From Betaproteobacteria bacterium (lineage in GTDB: Bacteria > Pseudomonadota > Gammaproteobacteria > Tethybacterales > Tethybacteraceae), in assembly GCA_026710225.1 (NCBI GenBank), contig JAPORI010000164.1, positions 1 to 12,848 of the forward strand: a stretch of DNA of 12,848 bases, in the 5' to 3' direction. Under the pieces are notes generated by a model. It was not told the DNA's origin, did not search any database, and saw nothing but the letters and a program-made list of their open reading frames with translations. A program made the position numbers and the translations under genes. Positions 1-7,008 of this stretch are shown here, in pieces. The stretch's first letter is position 1; each line of letters begins with the position of its first letter.

Positions 1-1
1 C

Positions 2-1111
2 ACGGTCCGCAGGATCGATCACAATACCGGCGACGTCATCATCGAGGCGCATCGGGTCGAGTGCCGGTTGCGACGATCCGACGCAATTCCCAAGGAATCC
101 CTGCGTCAGGGCGACCGGGTGCGGGCGCTGATCAAGGAAAATGGCATAGTTGAAGAGGCTCACCGCGGATTGCAGGTCTATCTCACCCGCGCCGCTGACG
201 ATTTTCTGCGCAAACTGTTTGAGCGCGAGGTGCCGGAAATAGAAAAAGGGGTCCTCGAGATAGTCAGCGTCGCCCGCCATCCCGGCTATCGTTCGAAGAT
301 CGCGGTGCGCTCGCTCGATCCGAAAGTTGACCCGGTCGGCACCTGCGTCGGAATCCGCGGCTCGCGGGTGCAGTCGGTTACCGCCGAGCTGGCTGGCGAG
401 CGGGTTGACATAGTCCAGTTCGAGGATGTCGAGACCGATTTCGTGCTGCGCTCGCTGGCGCCGGCGGAAGTTGTCCGGGTGCGCCTGACCGGCGAGAAGT
501 CCTGTGACGTAATAGTCGATCCGGACAATCTGGCTCAGGCAATCGGCAAGGACGGCATGAATGTGCGGCTGGCTTCCAAGCTTACCGGCTGGCACATCAA
601 CATAACCGATCCGGAATCATCCGATCAGATGGAAAACGAGCGGATGAAGGCCAAGAGCGAGTACTTCATGGAAAAGCTCGACATCGACGCTTCGGTGGCC
701 GAGATCCTTTACACCGAAGGCTTCAACAGCGTCGAGGACATTGCCGAGGCCGACAGCAATGATCTGGCCGCAATTGAGGATTTCGACGGGGAAATCGCCG
801 CGGCAGTCCACGAGCGGGCCTGCGAGGCGGTTGTTCGTGCCGAGGAGGAATACAAGAGCAAGCTGGCCAAGGTTGGCAAGGATTTCTCGGCCCTGATCTC
901 CGAAGTGCTTGGCAGCCAGCGCGAAGACCTGGCCGAGATCATGCGTTCGCTGATTACCAGCGACGTTCTTGACGTGGCGGCCATGGCCGATCTGAGCATT
1001 GACGAGATTCTGGAAATCTGCGGCACCCTTTCGGAAGAAGATGCCAGTCAGCTTATTGTCACAGCCCGGAAAGGGGGTGTCAAGCCGGAAACTGTCGAGC
1101 AGGACAGTTAG
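2..1111 (+). CDS. nusA: Transcription termination/antitermination factor NusA (5' partial)
   Basis: NusA binds RNA polymerase and nascent RNA and controls pausing, termination and antitermination. The reading frame is open to the left edge: the first codons (TVRRIDHNTGDV...) align with the interior of the S1 domain of E. coli NusA, so about 135 N-terminal residues (the RNAP-binding domain and the start of S1) lie outside the window. Visible in order are the rest of S1 (the SLRQGDRVRALI segment), KH1 (IAVRSLDPKVDPVGTCVGIRG) spanning about codons 95-115, KH2 with NLAQAIGKDGMNVRLASKLTGW, and two C-terminal helical acidic repeats (FMEKLDID... and a more divergent one ending ASQLIVTARK). The two repeats fit the gamma/beta/alphaproteobacterial form. 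A TTG at 68 is in frame but is internal, not the start. It is the first visible gene of a dense operon; infB starts 16 nt after its stop. Identification is firm; only the 5' end is missing. Confidence 0.97.
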   Translation, partial: TVRRIDHNTGDVIIEAHRVECRLRRSDAIPKESLRQGDRVRALIKENGIVEEAHRGLQVYLTRAADDFLRKLFEREVPEIEKGVLEIVSVARHPGYRSKIAVRSLDPKVDPVGTCVGIRGSRVQSVTAELAGERVDIVQFEDVETDFVLRSLAPAEVVRVRLTGEKSCDVIVDPDNLAQAIGKDGMNVRLASKLTGWHINITDPESSDQMENERMKAKSEYFMEKLDIDASVAEILYTEGFNSVEDIAEADSNDLAAIEDFDGEIAAAVHERACEAVVRAEEEYKSKLAKVGKDFSALISEVLGSQREDLAEIMRSLITSDVLDVAAMADLSIDEILEICGTLSEEDASQLIVTARKGGVKPETVEQDS

Positions 1112-1127
1112 GAGCGGGATTGGCGCA

Positions 1128-3668
1128 GTGAGTCTGCAGACCATAGAACAGGTGGCGGCCAATCTCAAGGCTGCAGCCGATGACGTGCGCCGTTTTGCCA
1201 TGGAGGCGCTGGACATGAAAACGGTTGACTTGCTCAACCCCGAGCAGGTCCAGTTGGTCGAGACCCAGTTTCGCGACCGGCAACAGACCAAAAAGAAGCC
1301 GGCCAGACCGGAGCGCCGGAAAATCTCCCTCAAAAGCGATGGTGGTGCGCCCAAGCGCAACACCACCACGGTTGGTGGCCGCGAGATTCTTATCGAGGGG
1401 CGCAAGCAAAGGCCGCCACGCCGCGCCCGGCCTGCGCCTGCGGCTCGTCGCAGCAAGCCGGTGTCGCCTCCGCCTGCCGCCGCCGAAAAGGCTCCGGCAC
1501 CGGTTTCCGAAATCAAGATTGACGCACGCATCGAACCGCAACAGCAGGAGTTGGGCGTAGTAAGTGATCTGCTAGCCCGTCAACAGAAGCGCAAGGCGCA
1601 AGAGGATGCGGCAAGAAAGCGCTCCGAGGAAAGCAAGGCCGCCGCCACTGCGGCACCGGGTGCCGATGCCGGATCGCCGCAGCCGCGGCAGCAGCCGTCC
1701 AAACGCGATGAGCAGATGGCCAAGCTTGCCATGGCCAGCAAGGAAAGCCAGGAGCGGGAGCGGGATAAGCGGCGCCGGACGCGCGGGACGCTGACCATGG
1801 ATCGGGCCAAGCTCGAAGCGCGCAGCCGGCGGGAAAGCACCCGCCGCAGTGCGATGAATGAGGTGCGCCGGCAGGAGTTTCAAAAGCCGGTCGCACCCCA
1901 GGCGCGCACGGTTGCAATCGGCGACAGTATCCGGGCGGGTGATCTTGCCCATCGGCTCGGCATCAAGTCCGAGCAGGTGCAAGCCAAGGCCGAGGATCTT
2001 GGTGCGGAGCTGGGGGACAGCGATTTGCTTGATCAGGAAACCGCGATGATAATCGTCGAGGAACTTGGTCATGTCGGCAAGGCCGTCAAGAGTGATCGGG
2101 AACCGGACGAAATAGTCAGACTGCGTGCTCTTGATGATGCGCGCCTGGAGGCTCGGGCACCGGTGGTTACCGTCATGGGACATGTTGATCACGGCAAGAC
2201 ATCGTTGCTTGATTACATCCGCAAGGCCAAGGTTGCCGAGGGGGAGTCCGGAGGAATCACCCAGCACATCGGCGCCTATGCAATCGAGCACAATGGCAGC
2301 AAGATTGTCTTTCTGGACACGCCCGGCCACGAGGTTTTCACCGAGATGAGAGCCCGCGGCGCCAAGGTCACCGACATAGTGATTCTGGTGGTTGCCGCCG
2401 ACGACGGGGTGATGCCGCAGACGATTGAGGCGATCGACCACGCCCGTGCCGCTGCCGTGCCGCTGATTATCGCCATCAACAAGATCGACAAGCCGGAAGC
2501 GAAAATCGATCGGATGCGTGAACAACTCGCCGGCCGGGGTTTGCAGCCGGAAGAATGGGGAGGTGACGTGATCATGGTGCCGGTCTCGGCCCATACCGGT
2601 GAAGGGGTGGACAAGTTGCTCGAAGCGGTGCAACTGACTGCCGAAGTGCTTGAACTCAAGGCTGCTGTTGATGTTGTTGCCCGCGGCACGGTCATCGAGG
2701 CGCATACCACCAAGGGGGTGGGCAGCGTGGTTACCGGCATCGTTGCGCACGGACAACTCAAGAAAGGACAGATGCTGCTGTGCGACACCGCCCACGGCAG
2801 GGTGCGGGGGATGAAAAACGAACATGGCGAGGCCATTGCGCTGGCCGGTCCTGCCACTCCGGTGGAAATCCAGGGGCTGTCGGAAATGCCCAAGGTGGGC
2901 AGCGAGTTTCTGGTCGTTCCCAACGAACGGGTGGCTCGCGATTGCGCCGAGCGCCGCCGCCAGTTGGCGCGGGATAATCGTCTCGAAGGCAGCGGCATCC
3001 AGTTTGCCGAGGATGCCGACAGTTGGCTGGAAATGTCCGGCAGCGAGGCGGAAAAGAAATTCCTCAACCTGATCATCAAGGCGGATGTAGCCGGTTCGGC
3101 CGAAGCGCTCGAGGCGGCCCTGCTGAAGTTTGGCAATGACGAGGTTTCCTTGAAGATTCTGCATTGCGCAGTCGGCGGAGTTACCGAATCGGACGTCAAT
3201 CTGGCTGCTGCTTCCGGGGCGATGATTTGCGGATTCAGGGTGTCAACCAACAACAAGGCACGCAAGATGATCGAGGAACGCTCCCTCAAGGCGATCTTCC
3301 ACGAGGTTGTCTACGAAGTCGTTGACGATGTCAAGGCGGCCCTTGAGGGGATGCTGGATCCGGAAATCGAGGAGAAGGTTATCGGCTGCGCCGAAGTGCG
3401 GCAGTTGTTCACGGTTTCCAAGACCGGCAAGGTCGCCGGCTGCGCGGTGGTCGACGGCACAATGCGCTCCGATCTTGCCCTGCGGGTGGTTAGAGACGGC
3501 AAGATAATGATTACCGATGAAATATCGTCGCTGCGCCACTTCAAGGAGGAAGTGAAGTCGATTGAGGCCGGATCGGAGTGCGGGATCAGATTGCGCCGCT
3601 TCGCCGACTTCAAGGTCGGCGACAGGTTCGAATCGGTCGAAGTCATCAGCACCGCTCAGGTTCTGTAA
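1128..3668 (+). CDS. infB: Translation initiation factor IF-2
   Basis: IF-2 is the GTPase that places fMet-tRNA on the 30S P site and promotes subunit joining. The predicted 846-residue protein has an N-terminal IF2-associated segment (residues 1 to about 110), a long charged Ala/Arg/Lys/Glu-rich linker, the IF2_N fold near residues 265-315 and a complete G domain: G1 GHVDHGKT at 351-358, G2 GGITQ at 375, G3 DTPGH at 397-401, G4 NKID at 451-454 and G5 SAHTG at 487. The C2 domain that recognises fMet-tRNA follows. The frame stays open upstream to 999, but that part overlaps nusA and does not look like IF-2. I place the start at GTG 1128, with GGAG at 1111-1114 as a somewhat distant Shine-Dalgarno and the residues after it (SLQTIEQVAANLK) resembling IF-2 N termini. 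No ylxR gene separates nusA and infB. Product certain; exact start likely. Confidence 0.97.
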   Translation: MSLQTIEQVAANLKAAADDVRRFAMEALDMKTVDLLNPEQVQLVETQFRDRQQTKKKPARPERRKISLKSDGGAPKRNTTTVGGREILIEGRKQRPPRRARPAPAARRSKPVSPPPAAAEKAPAPVSEIKIDARIEPQQQELGVVSDLLARQQKRKAQEDAARKRSEESKAAATAAPGADAGSPQPRQQPSKRDEQMAKLAMASKESQERERDKRRRTRGTLTMDRAKLEARSRRESTRRSAMNEVRRQEFQKPVAPQARTVAIGDSIRAGDLAHRLGIKSEQVQAKAEDLGAELGDSDLLDQETAMIIVEELGHVGKAVKSDREPDEIVRLRALDDARLEARAPVVTVMGHVDHGKTSLLDYIRKAKVAEGESGGITQHIGAYAIEHNGSKIVFLDTPGHEVFTEMRARGAKVTDIVILVVAADDGVMPQTIEAIDHARAAAVPLIIAINKIDKPEAKIDRMREQLAGRGLQPEEWGGDVIMVPVSAHTGEGVDKLLEAVQLTAEVLELKAAVDVVARGTVIEAHTTKGVGSVVTGIVAHGQLKKGQMLLCDTAHGRVRGMKNEHGEAIALAGPATPVEIQGLSEMPKVGSEFLVVPNERVARDCAERRRQLARDNRLEGSGIQFAEDADSWLEMSGSEAEKKFLNLIIKADVAGSAEALEAALLKFGNDEVSLKILHCAVGGVTESDVNLAAASGAMICGFRVSTNNKARKMIEERSLKAIFHEVVYEVVDDVKAALEGMLDPEIEEKVIGCAEVRQLFTVSKTGKVAGCAVVDGTMRSDLALRVVRDGKIMITDEISSLRHFKEEVKSIEAGSECGIRLRRFADFKVGDRFESVEVISTAQVL

Positions 3669-3682
3669 CAAGGGCGGCGAAG

Positions 3683-3982
3683 ATGCCGCACGGTTTTCCC
3701 CGCCACTTGCGGATCGCGGCGCTGATTAGAAACGCCATCGCCGGCGAAGTCGGTCTGTTGTGCAGGGACGGTCTGCTTACGGTCACCCATGTGCAAGTCG
3801 GCAGCGACTTGAGCAGCGCAACCGTCTTTTGCACCATTCTCGGCGGTGATCCGAATGCCGCTGTTGCCGCACTCGAACGCAATCAGGGCAAGTTGCGCAC
3901 CTGCCTGAGTCGCAGCCTGCGCATGCGCAAGGTGCCGCAACTGAAATTCGTCTGCGCCAGCGGCGGTCTGGATGAAGACTGA
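3683..3982 (+). CDS. rbfA: 30S ribosome-binding factor RbfA (short form)
   Basis: RbfA is a KH-like-fold protein that binds the immature 30S subunit and helps 16S rRNA processing at its 5' end, notably in the cold. The 99-residue product aligns along the family core: the first helix (RHLRIAALIRNAIAGEV), the strand with LTVTHVQVGSDLSSATVF, and the second helix plus last strand (LRTCLSRSLRMRKVPQLKFV). It stops soon after, at ASGGLDED, where E. coli RbfA (133 residues) continues with another helix and a charged tail. The start at ATG 3683 is preceded by AAGGGCGGCGAAG. It lies 14 nt after infB, and truB begins inside its last codons (11 nt overlap), so the early stop is a property of this operon and not a break. 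Identification rests on fold-level similarity and the conserved infB-rbfA-truB order. The missing C-terminal part is the one oddity. Confidence 0.9.
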   Translation: MPHGFPRHLRIAALIRNAIAGEVGLLCRDGLLTVTHVQVGSDLSSATVFCTILGGDPNAAVAALERNQGKLRTCLSRSLRMRKVPQLKFVCASGGLDED

Positions 3983-4850
3983 CAACAGCGCCGGATTTGT
4001 CGCCATTGACAAGCCGGCCGGCCCCAGTTCGGCGCAGGCGGTAGCGCTTATCAAAAGACGGCTGCCGGGCAAGACAAAAGCCGGCCACAGCGGCACCCTT
4101 GATCCATTGGCTTCGGGCCTGCTGGTTGTGGCTCTGGGCTCGGCTACCCGTCTGCTGCGCTATCTGCCGTCGGCAAAGCGCTATCTTGTTACGATACTCT
4201 TTGGGGTGTGCACCGACACTGACGACATTTCCGGAAAAGTGCTTGCCCAGGCATCGGTTCCGGATGACTGGCGGACTGCCCTCGGATCGATCCTGACTGG
4301 TCATGTTGGCCAGATAAATCAGGCCGCTCCGGCGTTCAGCGCCCTCAAGCACCGCGGTCGGCCGCTTTATCAATATGCCCGCGCCGGCCACAAGATCGAG
4401 CCGAAAATAAGGCAGGTGCGCATTGACCGGATTGATCTGCTTGATGCCGCTTCCGAGAGCCCTGACCAGGTGCAACTTGACGTGCGCTGCGGCCCAGGCG
4501 TCTACATGCGCAGTCTGGCGCGTGATTTGGGAGAGGAACTTGGCTGCGGCGGCACGATGGCCGCGCTCAGGCGCATTGAATGCAATGGCCTGTCTGTGGA
4601 CAGCGCCCAGCCGCTTGCCGAAAACCAGGTGCCGCAAATCATCGAGCCGCTGGAGTTGCTGGCCGGAATGCCGCGCTTTGCGTTGACCGACTGTCAGGCA
4701 AAGCAGCTGCGCAATGGACAGGATATTCAGGCTGCCGAGGCTGCCGACGGCAGGTGCGCGGCGGTATCGGCCGAAGGCATCCTGCTGGGCATAGCCAAGG
4801 TTGAACAGGGGTTGCTCAGGCCCGAATGCGTGCTGGCCGGCCACCAGTGA
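3972..4850 (+). CDS. truB: tRNA pseudouridine(55) synthase TruB
   Basis: TruB isomerises U55 in the T loop of tRNAs to pseudouridine and also acts as a tRNA folding chaperone in the cytoplasm. The 292-residue protein begins with the family motif FVAIDKPAGPSS, then has the catalytic loop HSGTLDPLASGLL with the nucleophilic aspartate at D44, then PAFSALKHRGRPLYQYARAG and the GPGVYMRSLARDLGEELGCGG segment that contacts RNA. A short PUA-like C-terminal part follows (ALTDCQAKQLRNGQ...). Length is close to the usual 300-315. The ATG at 3972 overlaps the end of rbfA by 11 nt, implying translational coupling. The stop codon overlaps the GTG of the next gene. In many gammaproteobacteria rpsO and pnp come next; here they do not. 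Confidence 0.97.
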   Translation: MKTDNSAGFVAIDKPAGPSSAQAVALIKRRLPGKTKAGHSGTLDPLASGLLVVALGSATRLLRYLPSAKRYLVTILFGVCTDTDDISGKVLAQASVPDDWRTALGSILTGHVGQINQAAPAFSALKHRGRPLYQYARAGHKIEPKIRQVRIDRIDLLDAASESPDQVQLDVRCGPGVYMRSLARDLGEELGCGGTMAALRRIECNGLSVDSAQPLAENQVPQIIEPLELLAGMPRFALTDCQAKQLRNGQDIQAAEAADGRCAAVSAEGILLGIAKVEQGLLRPECVLAGHQ

Positions 4851-5953
4851 GTGCAAAGCGCCTTGTCCTGCTTGGTGCCGGGCACACCCATGTCCTGGCG
4901 CTGCCGGCCATTGCTGCTGCGGTTGCAAAAGCCGGCTGGGAATTGCTGCTGGTGTGCGGGGAGAGCAAGGTTGCCTACTCGGGCATGATGACCGGTGCAA
5001 TAGCCGGTCTTTACCGGCAGGAGGAAATATACATCGACATTCCCCGGCTGGCGGCTGCCAGCCGGGTGAAGCTGGTCGGAGAGGATGCCGTTGAGCTGAA
5101 TGCATCAAAACGCATGCTCAGGCTTGCCGATGGCAGTAGCGTTTCCTATGATCTTCTGTCGCTCAATGTCGGCGGGACGATAGGCGCTGCTTTTCCCGGA
5201 TCACCGCAAAACTGTTGCCCGGTCAAACCGGTCGCCGATTTCTTTTCCTGGCTGGATGCCCTGCCGGCAAATCCGGCCCGGACAGTAGCGGTAGTCGGTG
5301 GCGGGGTTGCCGGAGTCGAAGTGGCGCTGGCAATCGATGCCCGGCTGCGCGCGGCAGGACGCCGCGGCGGCGTTTTCATTGTCGGAGCGCATGAGCAACT
5401 CACTCCCGGCTATCCGGTTCTTTCCCGGGTTCTGGGCCGGCATATGCAGCGGCGCGGCATATCTGTATTGCTGGGAAGCCCGGCGATAAAGGCAAGTGCG
5501 GAGCGAATTATTCTTCAAAACGGCGCGAGCGCGTCAATCAGCGAGGCGGTGGTCGCGACCGGAGTGCATACCTGGCAGGGGCTGGCCGGTTCGGGGCTGG
5601 TTGTCGATGCCGGAGGATTCGTTGAGATTAACCGGAAACTGCAGAGCATCTCGCATCCGGAAGTGTTTGCCAGCGGCGATTGTGCGCATCTGGATCTGGC
5701 CGCCGGAGTTCTGCGCAAGGCGGGTGTCTATGCAGTCCGCCAGGCTCCGGTGCTAGCCGCCAATCTGGCTGCCGCCATGACAGGCGGCAGCTTGCACGAG
5801 TGGAGCGGCAGCGGCGAGGCTTTGGCGATTGTCGCTGACGGTCTCGGCGGCGCAATCGCCCATCGCAACGGCCGAACCGTTGCCGGGAAATGGGTGTGGA
5901 AATGGAAGGACTACCTTGACCGCAGATTCATGCGCAGGGTTGGGGCATCCTGA
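4847..5953 (+). CDS. FAD/NAD(P)-dependent oxidoreductase, SelD-N-terminal type
   Basis: A two-Rossmann-fold flavoprotein of the pyridine nucleotide-disulfide oxidoreductase superfamily, related to type II NADH dehydrogenases. It matches from memory the group (TIGR03169, 'Nterm_to_SelD') that is often fused to selenophosphate synthetase. Visible are the FAD motif KRLVLLGAGHTHV with the GxGHxH variant, YSGMMTGAIAGLY, the LSLNVGG-then-PVKPVADFF segment typical of this group, a second dinucleotide motif VAVVGGGVAGVEVALAI, and the C-terminal FAD motif FASGDCAHL. There is no CxxC redox pair and no SelD domain after it, so it is the stand-alone version. I chose GTG 4847, which overlaps the truB stop as GTGA and puts the Rossmann motif nine residues in; ATG 4826 (375 residues) is a possible alternative start. 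Its role is unknown. A link to selenium metabolism is only family association, and no sel gene is present here. Confidence 0.85.
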   Translation: MSAKRLVLLGAGHTHVLALPAIAAAVAKAGWELLLVCGESKVAYSGMMTGAIAGLYRQEEIYIDIPRLAAASRVKLVGEDAVELNASKRMLRLADGSSVSYDLLSLNVGGTIGAAFPGSPQNCCPVKPVADFFSWLDALPANPARTVAVVGGGVAGVEVALAIDARLRAAGRRGGVFIVGAHEQLTPGYPVLSRVLGRHMQRRGISVLLGSPAIKASAERIILQNGASASISEAVVATGVHTWQGLAGSGLVVDAGGFVEINRKLQSISHPEVFASGDCAHLDLAAGVLRKAGVYAVRQAPVLAANLAAAMTGGSLHEWSGSGEALAIVADGLGGAIAHRNGRTVAGKWVWKWKDYLDRRFMRRVGAS

Positions 5954-5967
5954 TTTGAAAGCCCACA

Positions 5968-5982
5968 CCGGCGGTGAGCCGG
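5968..5982. terminator. Weak hairpin between convergent genes
   Basis: A CCGGC/GCCGG stem with a 5 nt loop sits in the 41 bp between the end of the FAD oxidoreductase gene and the 3' end of the tmRNA gene. It could help end both converging transcripts. No proper T-run follows on either strand (the minus side has only GGGCTTTC), so this is a tentative call. Confidence 0.3.
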
Positions 5983-5994
5983 CGGCGGGAAAAG

Positions 5995-6350
5995 TGGTGG
6001 AGGCGGGGGGATTCGAACCCCCTTCCGCATGTCCTAAACTGCAAGGTCTACGTGTGTAGTCGAATGGTCTTTTTTGACCGGCTGATAGCCCATCCGACAG
6101 GCGTCATCCGGCGATCGGCTATGGTTTAACCGCTGCGGTTGCCGCAACCGCTTTGGCGAGTCCGCGAGGATGATTCCGCTACCCGTCTTGCGGACCTGAC
6201 GGGACGGAACTCGGCGGGTTCTAGGCCGCCAAGGCGAAGTTAGCGTCGTTCGCGTTTAACTTCAAGTTTCCAGGTTTGATTTACAAGGCTCCCAGCGCCT
6301 TGACACGCACTCACAGCCTCGAATCACCCGTCGAGACCAAAAGCGCCCCC
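5995..6350 (-). ncRNA. ssrA: Transfer-messenger RNA (tmRNA), one-piece form
   Basis: tmRNA with SmpB rescues stalled ribosomes and tags the incomplete protein for degradation. On the minus strand the 5' end reads GGGGGCGCTTTTGG with TCTCGACGGG after it, and the 3' end has a TTCGAAT T loop on a five-pair G/C stem, then CGCCTCC, a discriminator A and an encoded CCA. The first seven bases pair with CGCCTCC (one G-U), giving the alanine-tRNA-like acceptor stem. The tag frame lies at 6253-6221: GCG AAC GAC GCT AAC TTC GCC TTG GCG GCC TAG, encoding ANDANFALAA, very close to the E. coli ANDENYALAA. The bases before it (TTAAAC) fit the resume site region. At 356 nt it is the usual size. Because both ends are in one gene in normal order, it is not the permuted two-piece form of most alphaproteobacteria. 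Confidence 0.97.
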
Positions 6351-6372
6351 AAATTTTTTTTGAACATGTGCC

Positions 6373-6387
6373 GGATGTTTGACATCC
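6373..6387. repeat. Hairpin in the tmRNA precursor leader
   Basis: GGATGT and ACATCC form a perfect 6 bp inverted repeat around a 3 nt loop, between the ssrA promoter and the mature tmRNA 5' end. In the precursor RNA it would fold next to the RNase P cleavage site. It could also be an operator half-site pair for the divergent genes; nothing decides between these. Confidence 0.5.
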
Positions 6388-6398
6388 AGCGCCCACAT

Positions 6399-6427
6399 AT
6401 TATAAGGCTTTTGCGGTGATTTTGCAA
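6399..6427 (-). promoter_or_regulatory. Sigma70-type promoter of ssrA
   Basis: On the minus strand TTGCAA (6427-6422) is followed after exactly 17 bp by a perfect TATAAT (6404-6399). The start point would lie near 6392, giving a leader of roughly 40 nt before the mature 5' end of tmRNA, to be removed by RNase P. The promoter lies within the 100 bp between ssrA and the divergent Nudix gene, so the two genes share this control region. Confidence 0.8.
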
Positions 6428-6450
6428 GCAGGAAAGCTAGAATCGGCACC

Positions 6451-7008
6451 ATGGCTGGTGATTTAGACTTTACCGAGCAGCGCATAGACGGTGAAACGGT
6501 CTGTGACGCAGGTTTCATGCGCATGGTCCGCGACCGGGTCAGGATGCACAACGGCAAGGAAGCGACTCGCTATGTCCTGCGCCACTGCGGAGCGGCTGCG
6601 GTGCTTGCCCGGTTTGAGGATGATTCGCTACTGCTGGTGCGCCAGTTTCGCTATGCCCTCGGCAGGCATACTCTGGAGATTCCGGCCGGCAAGATCGATG
6701 CCGGCGACGAGCCGCTGGCGACGGCTCAGCGCGAATTGCGCGAAGAGACCGGCTATGTGGCCGACGACTGGCAGCAGATCATGCACTGCCACTCATCGAC
6801 CGGATTTACCGACGAGACGCTTACCGTGTTCGATGCCTGTGGCCTGCGGCTTGAAGGGCCGCCGGCACCGGATGAGCATGAGCATCTGCAGGTTGTCCGC
6901 ATCAGCCTTGCCGATGCATGGAAACTCAAGCAGGCGGGGGAAATAACCGAAGCGCGCACTCTTTACGCGCTGCTCTGGCTACGCTGCCGCAGCGACGAGC
7001 GCCTCTGA
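6451..7008 (+). CDS. Nudix hydrolase, ADP-ribose pyrophosphatase type
   Basis: Nudix enzymes cleave nucleoside diphosphates linked to another group; this branch usually hydrolyses ADP-ribose to AMP and ribose 5-phosphate with Mg2+. The 185-residue protein has the branch hallmarks: VRQFRYALGRHTLEIPAG before the box, the Nudix box at residues 80-102 (GKIDAGDEPLATAQ followed by RELREETGY) and STGFTDETLTVF after it, where the ADPRase group has a similar SPGxxxE segment. In the box the first conserved glutamate (GX5E) is replaced by Asp86; the catalytic REUxEExG part (residues 94-101) is intact. The start at ATG 6451 has GGAAAG 16 nt upstream, a distant Shine-Dalgarno. It is divergent from ssrA, and its last 30 nt overlap the tail of the convergent acyl-CoA-dehydrogenase-like gene. 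The substrate is inferred from the family only. Confidence 0.9.
   Translation: MAGDLDFTEQRIDGETVCDAGFMRMVRDRVRMHNGKEATRYVLRHCGAAAVLARFEDDSLLLVRQFRYALGRHTLEIPAGKIDAGDEPLATAQRELREETGYVADDWQQIMHCHSSTGFTDETLTVFDACGLRLEGPPAPDEHEHLQVVRISLADAWKLKQAGEITEARTLYALLWLRCRSDERL

Noticed and set aside
68..70. TTG as a start for nusA
   Set aside because: The frame upstream to base 2 aligns with the S1 domain of NusA, so the gene continues off the left edge.
999..1127. Longer infB start inside nusA
   Set aside because: The extra 43 residues do not resemble IF-2 and would overlap nusA by over 100 nt; GTG 1128 fits better.
1572..3164. 530-codon open frame on the minus strand inside infB
   Set aside because: It lies wholly antisense to a well-identified IF-2 gene with all G motifs; long antisense frames are expected from GC-rich codon bias and the product resembles no family.
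3783..5108. 441-codon minus-strand frame across rbfA, truB and the flavoprotein gene
   Set aside because: It is antisense to three recognised genes, with low-complexity His/Gln/Arg-rich sequence and no domain.
6000..6025. Separate tRNA gene suggested by the GGTTCGAATCC-type T arm
   Set aside because: The T arm and CCA belong to the tmRNA; the matching acceptor strand is 340 nt away at 6344-6350.
6438..6443. TAGAAT as a -10 box for the Nudix gene
   Set aside because: No -35 hexamer lies at 16-18 bp and the start would coincide with the ATG; too weak to call.
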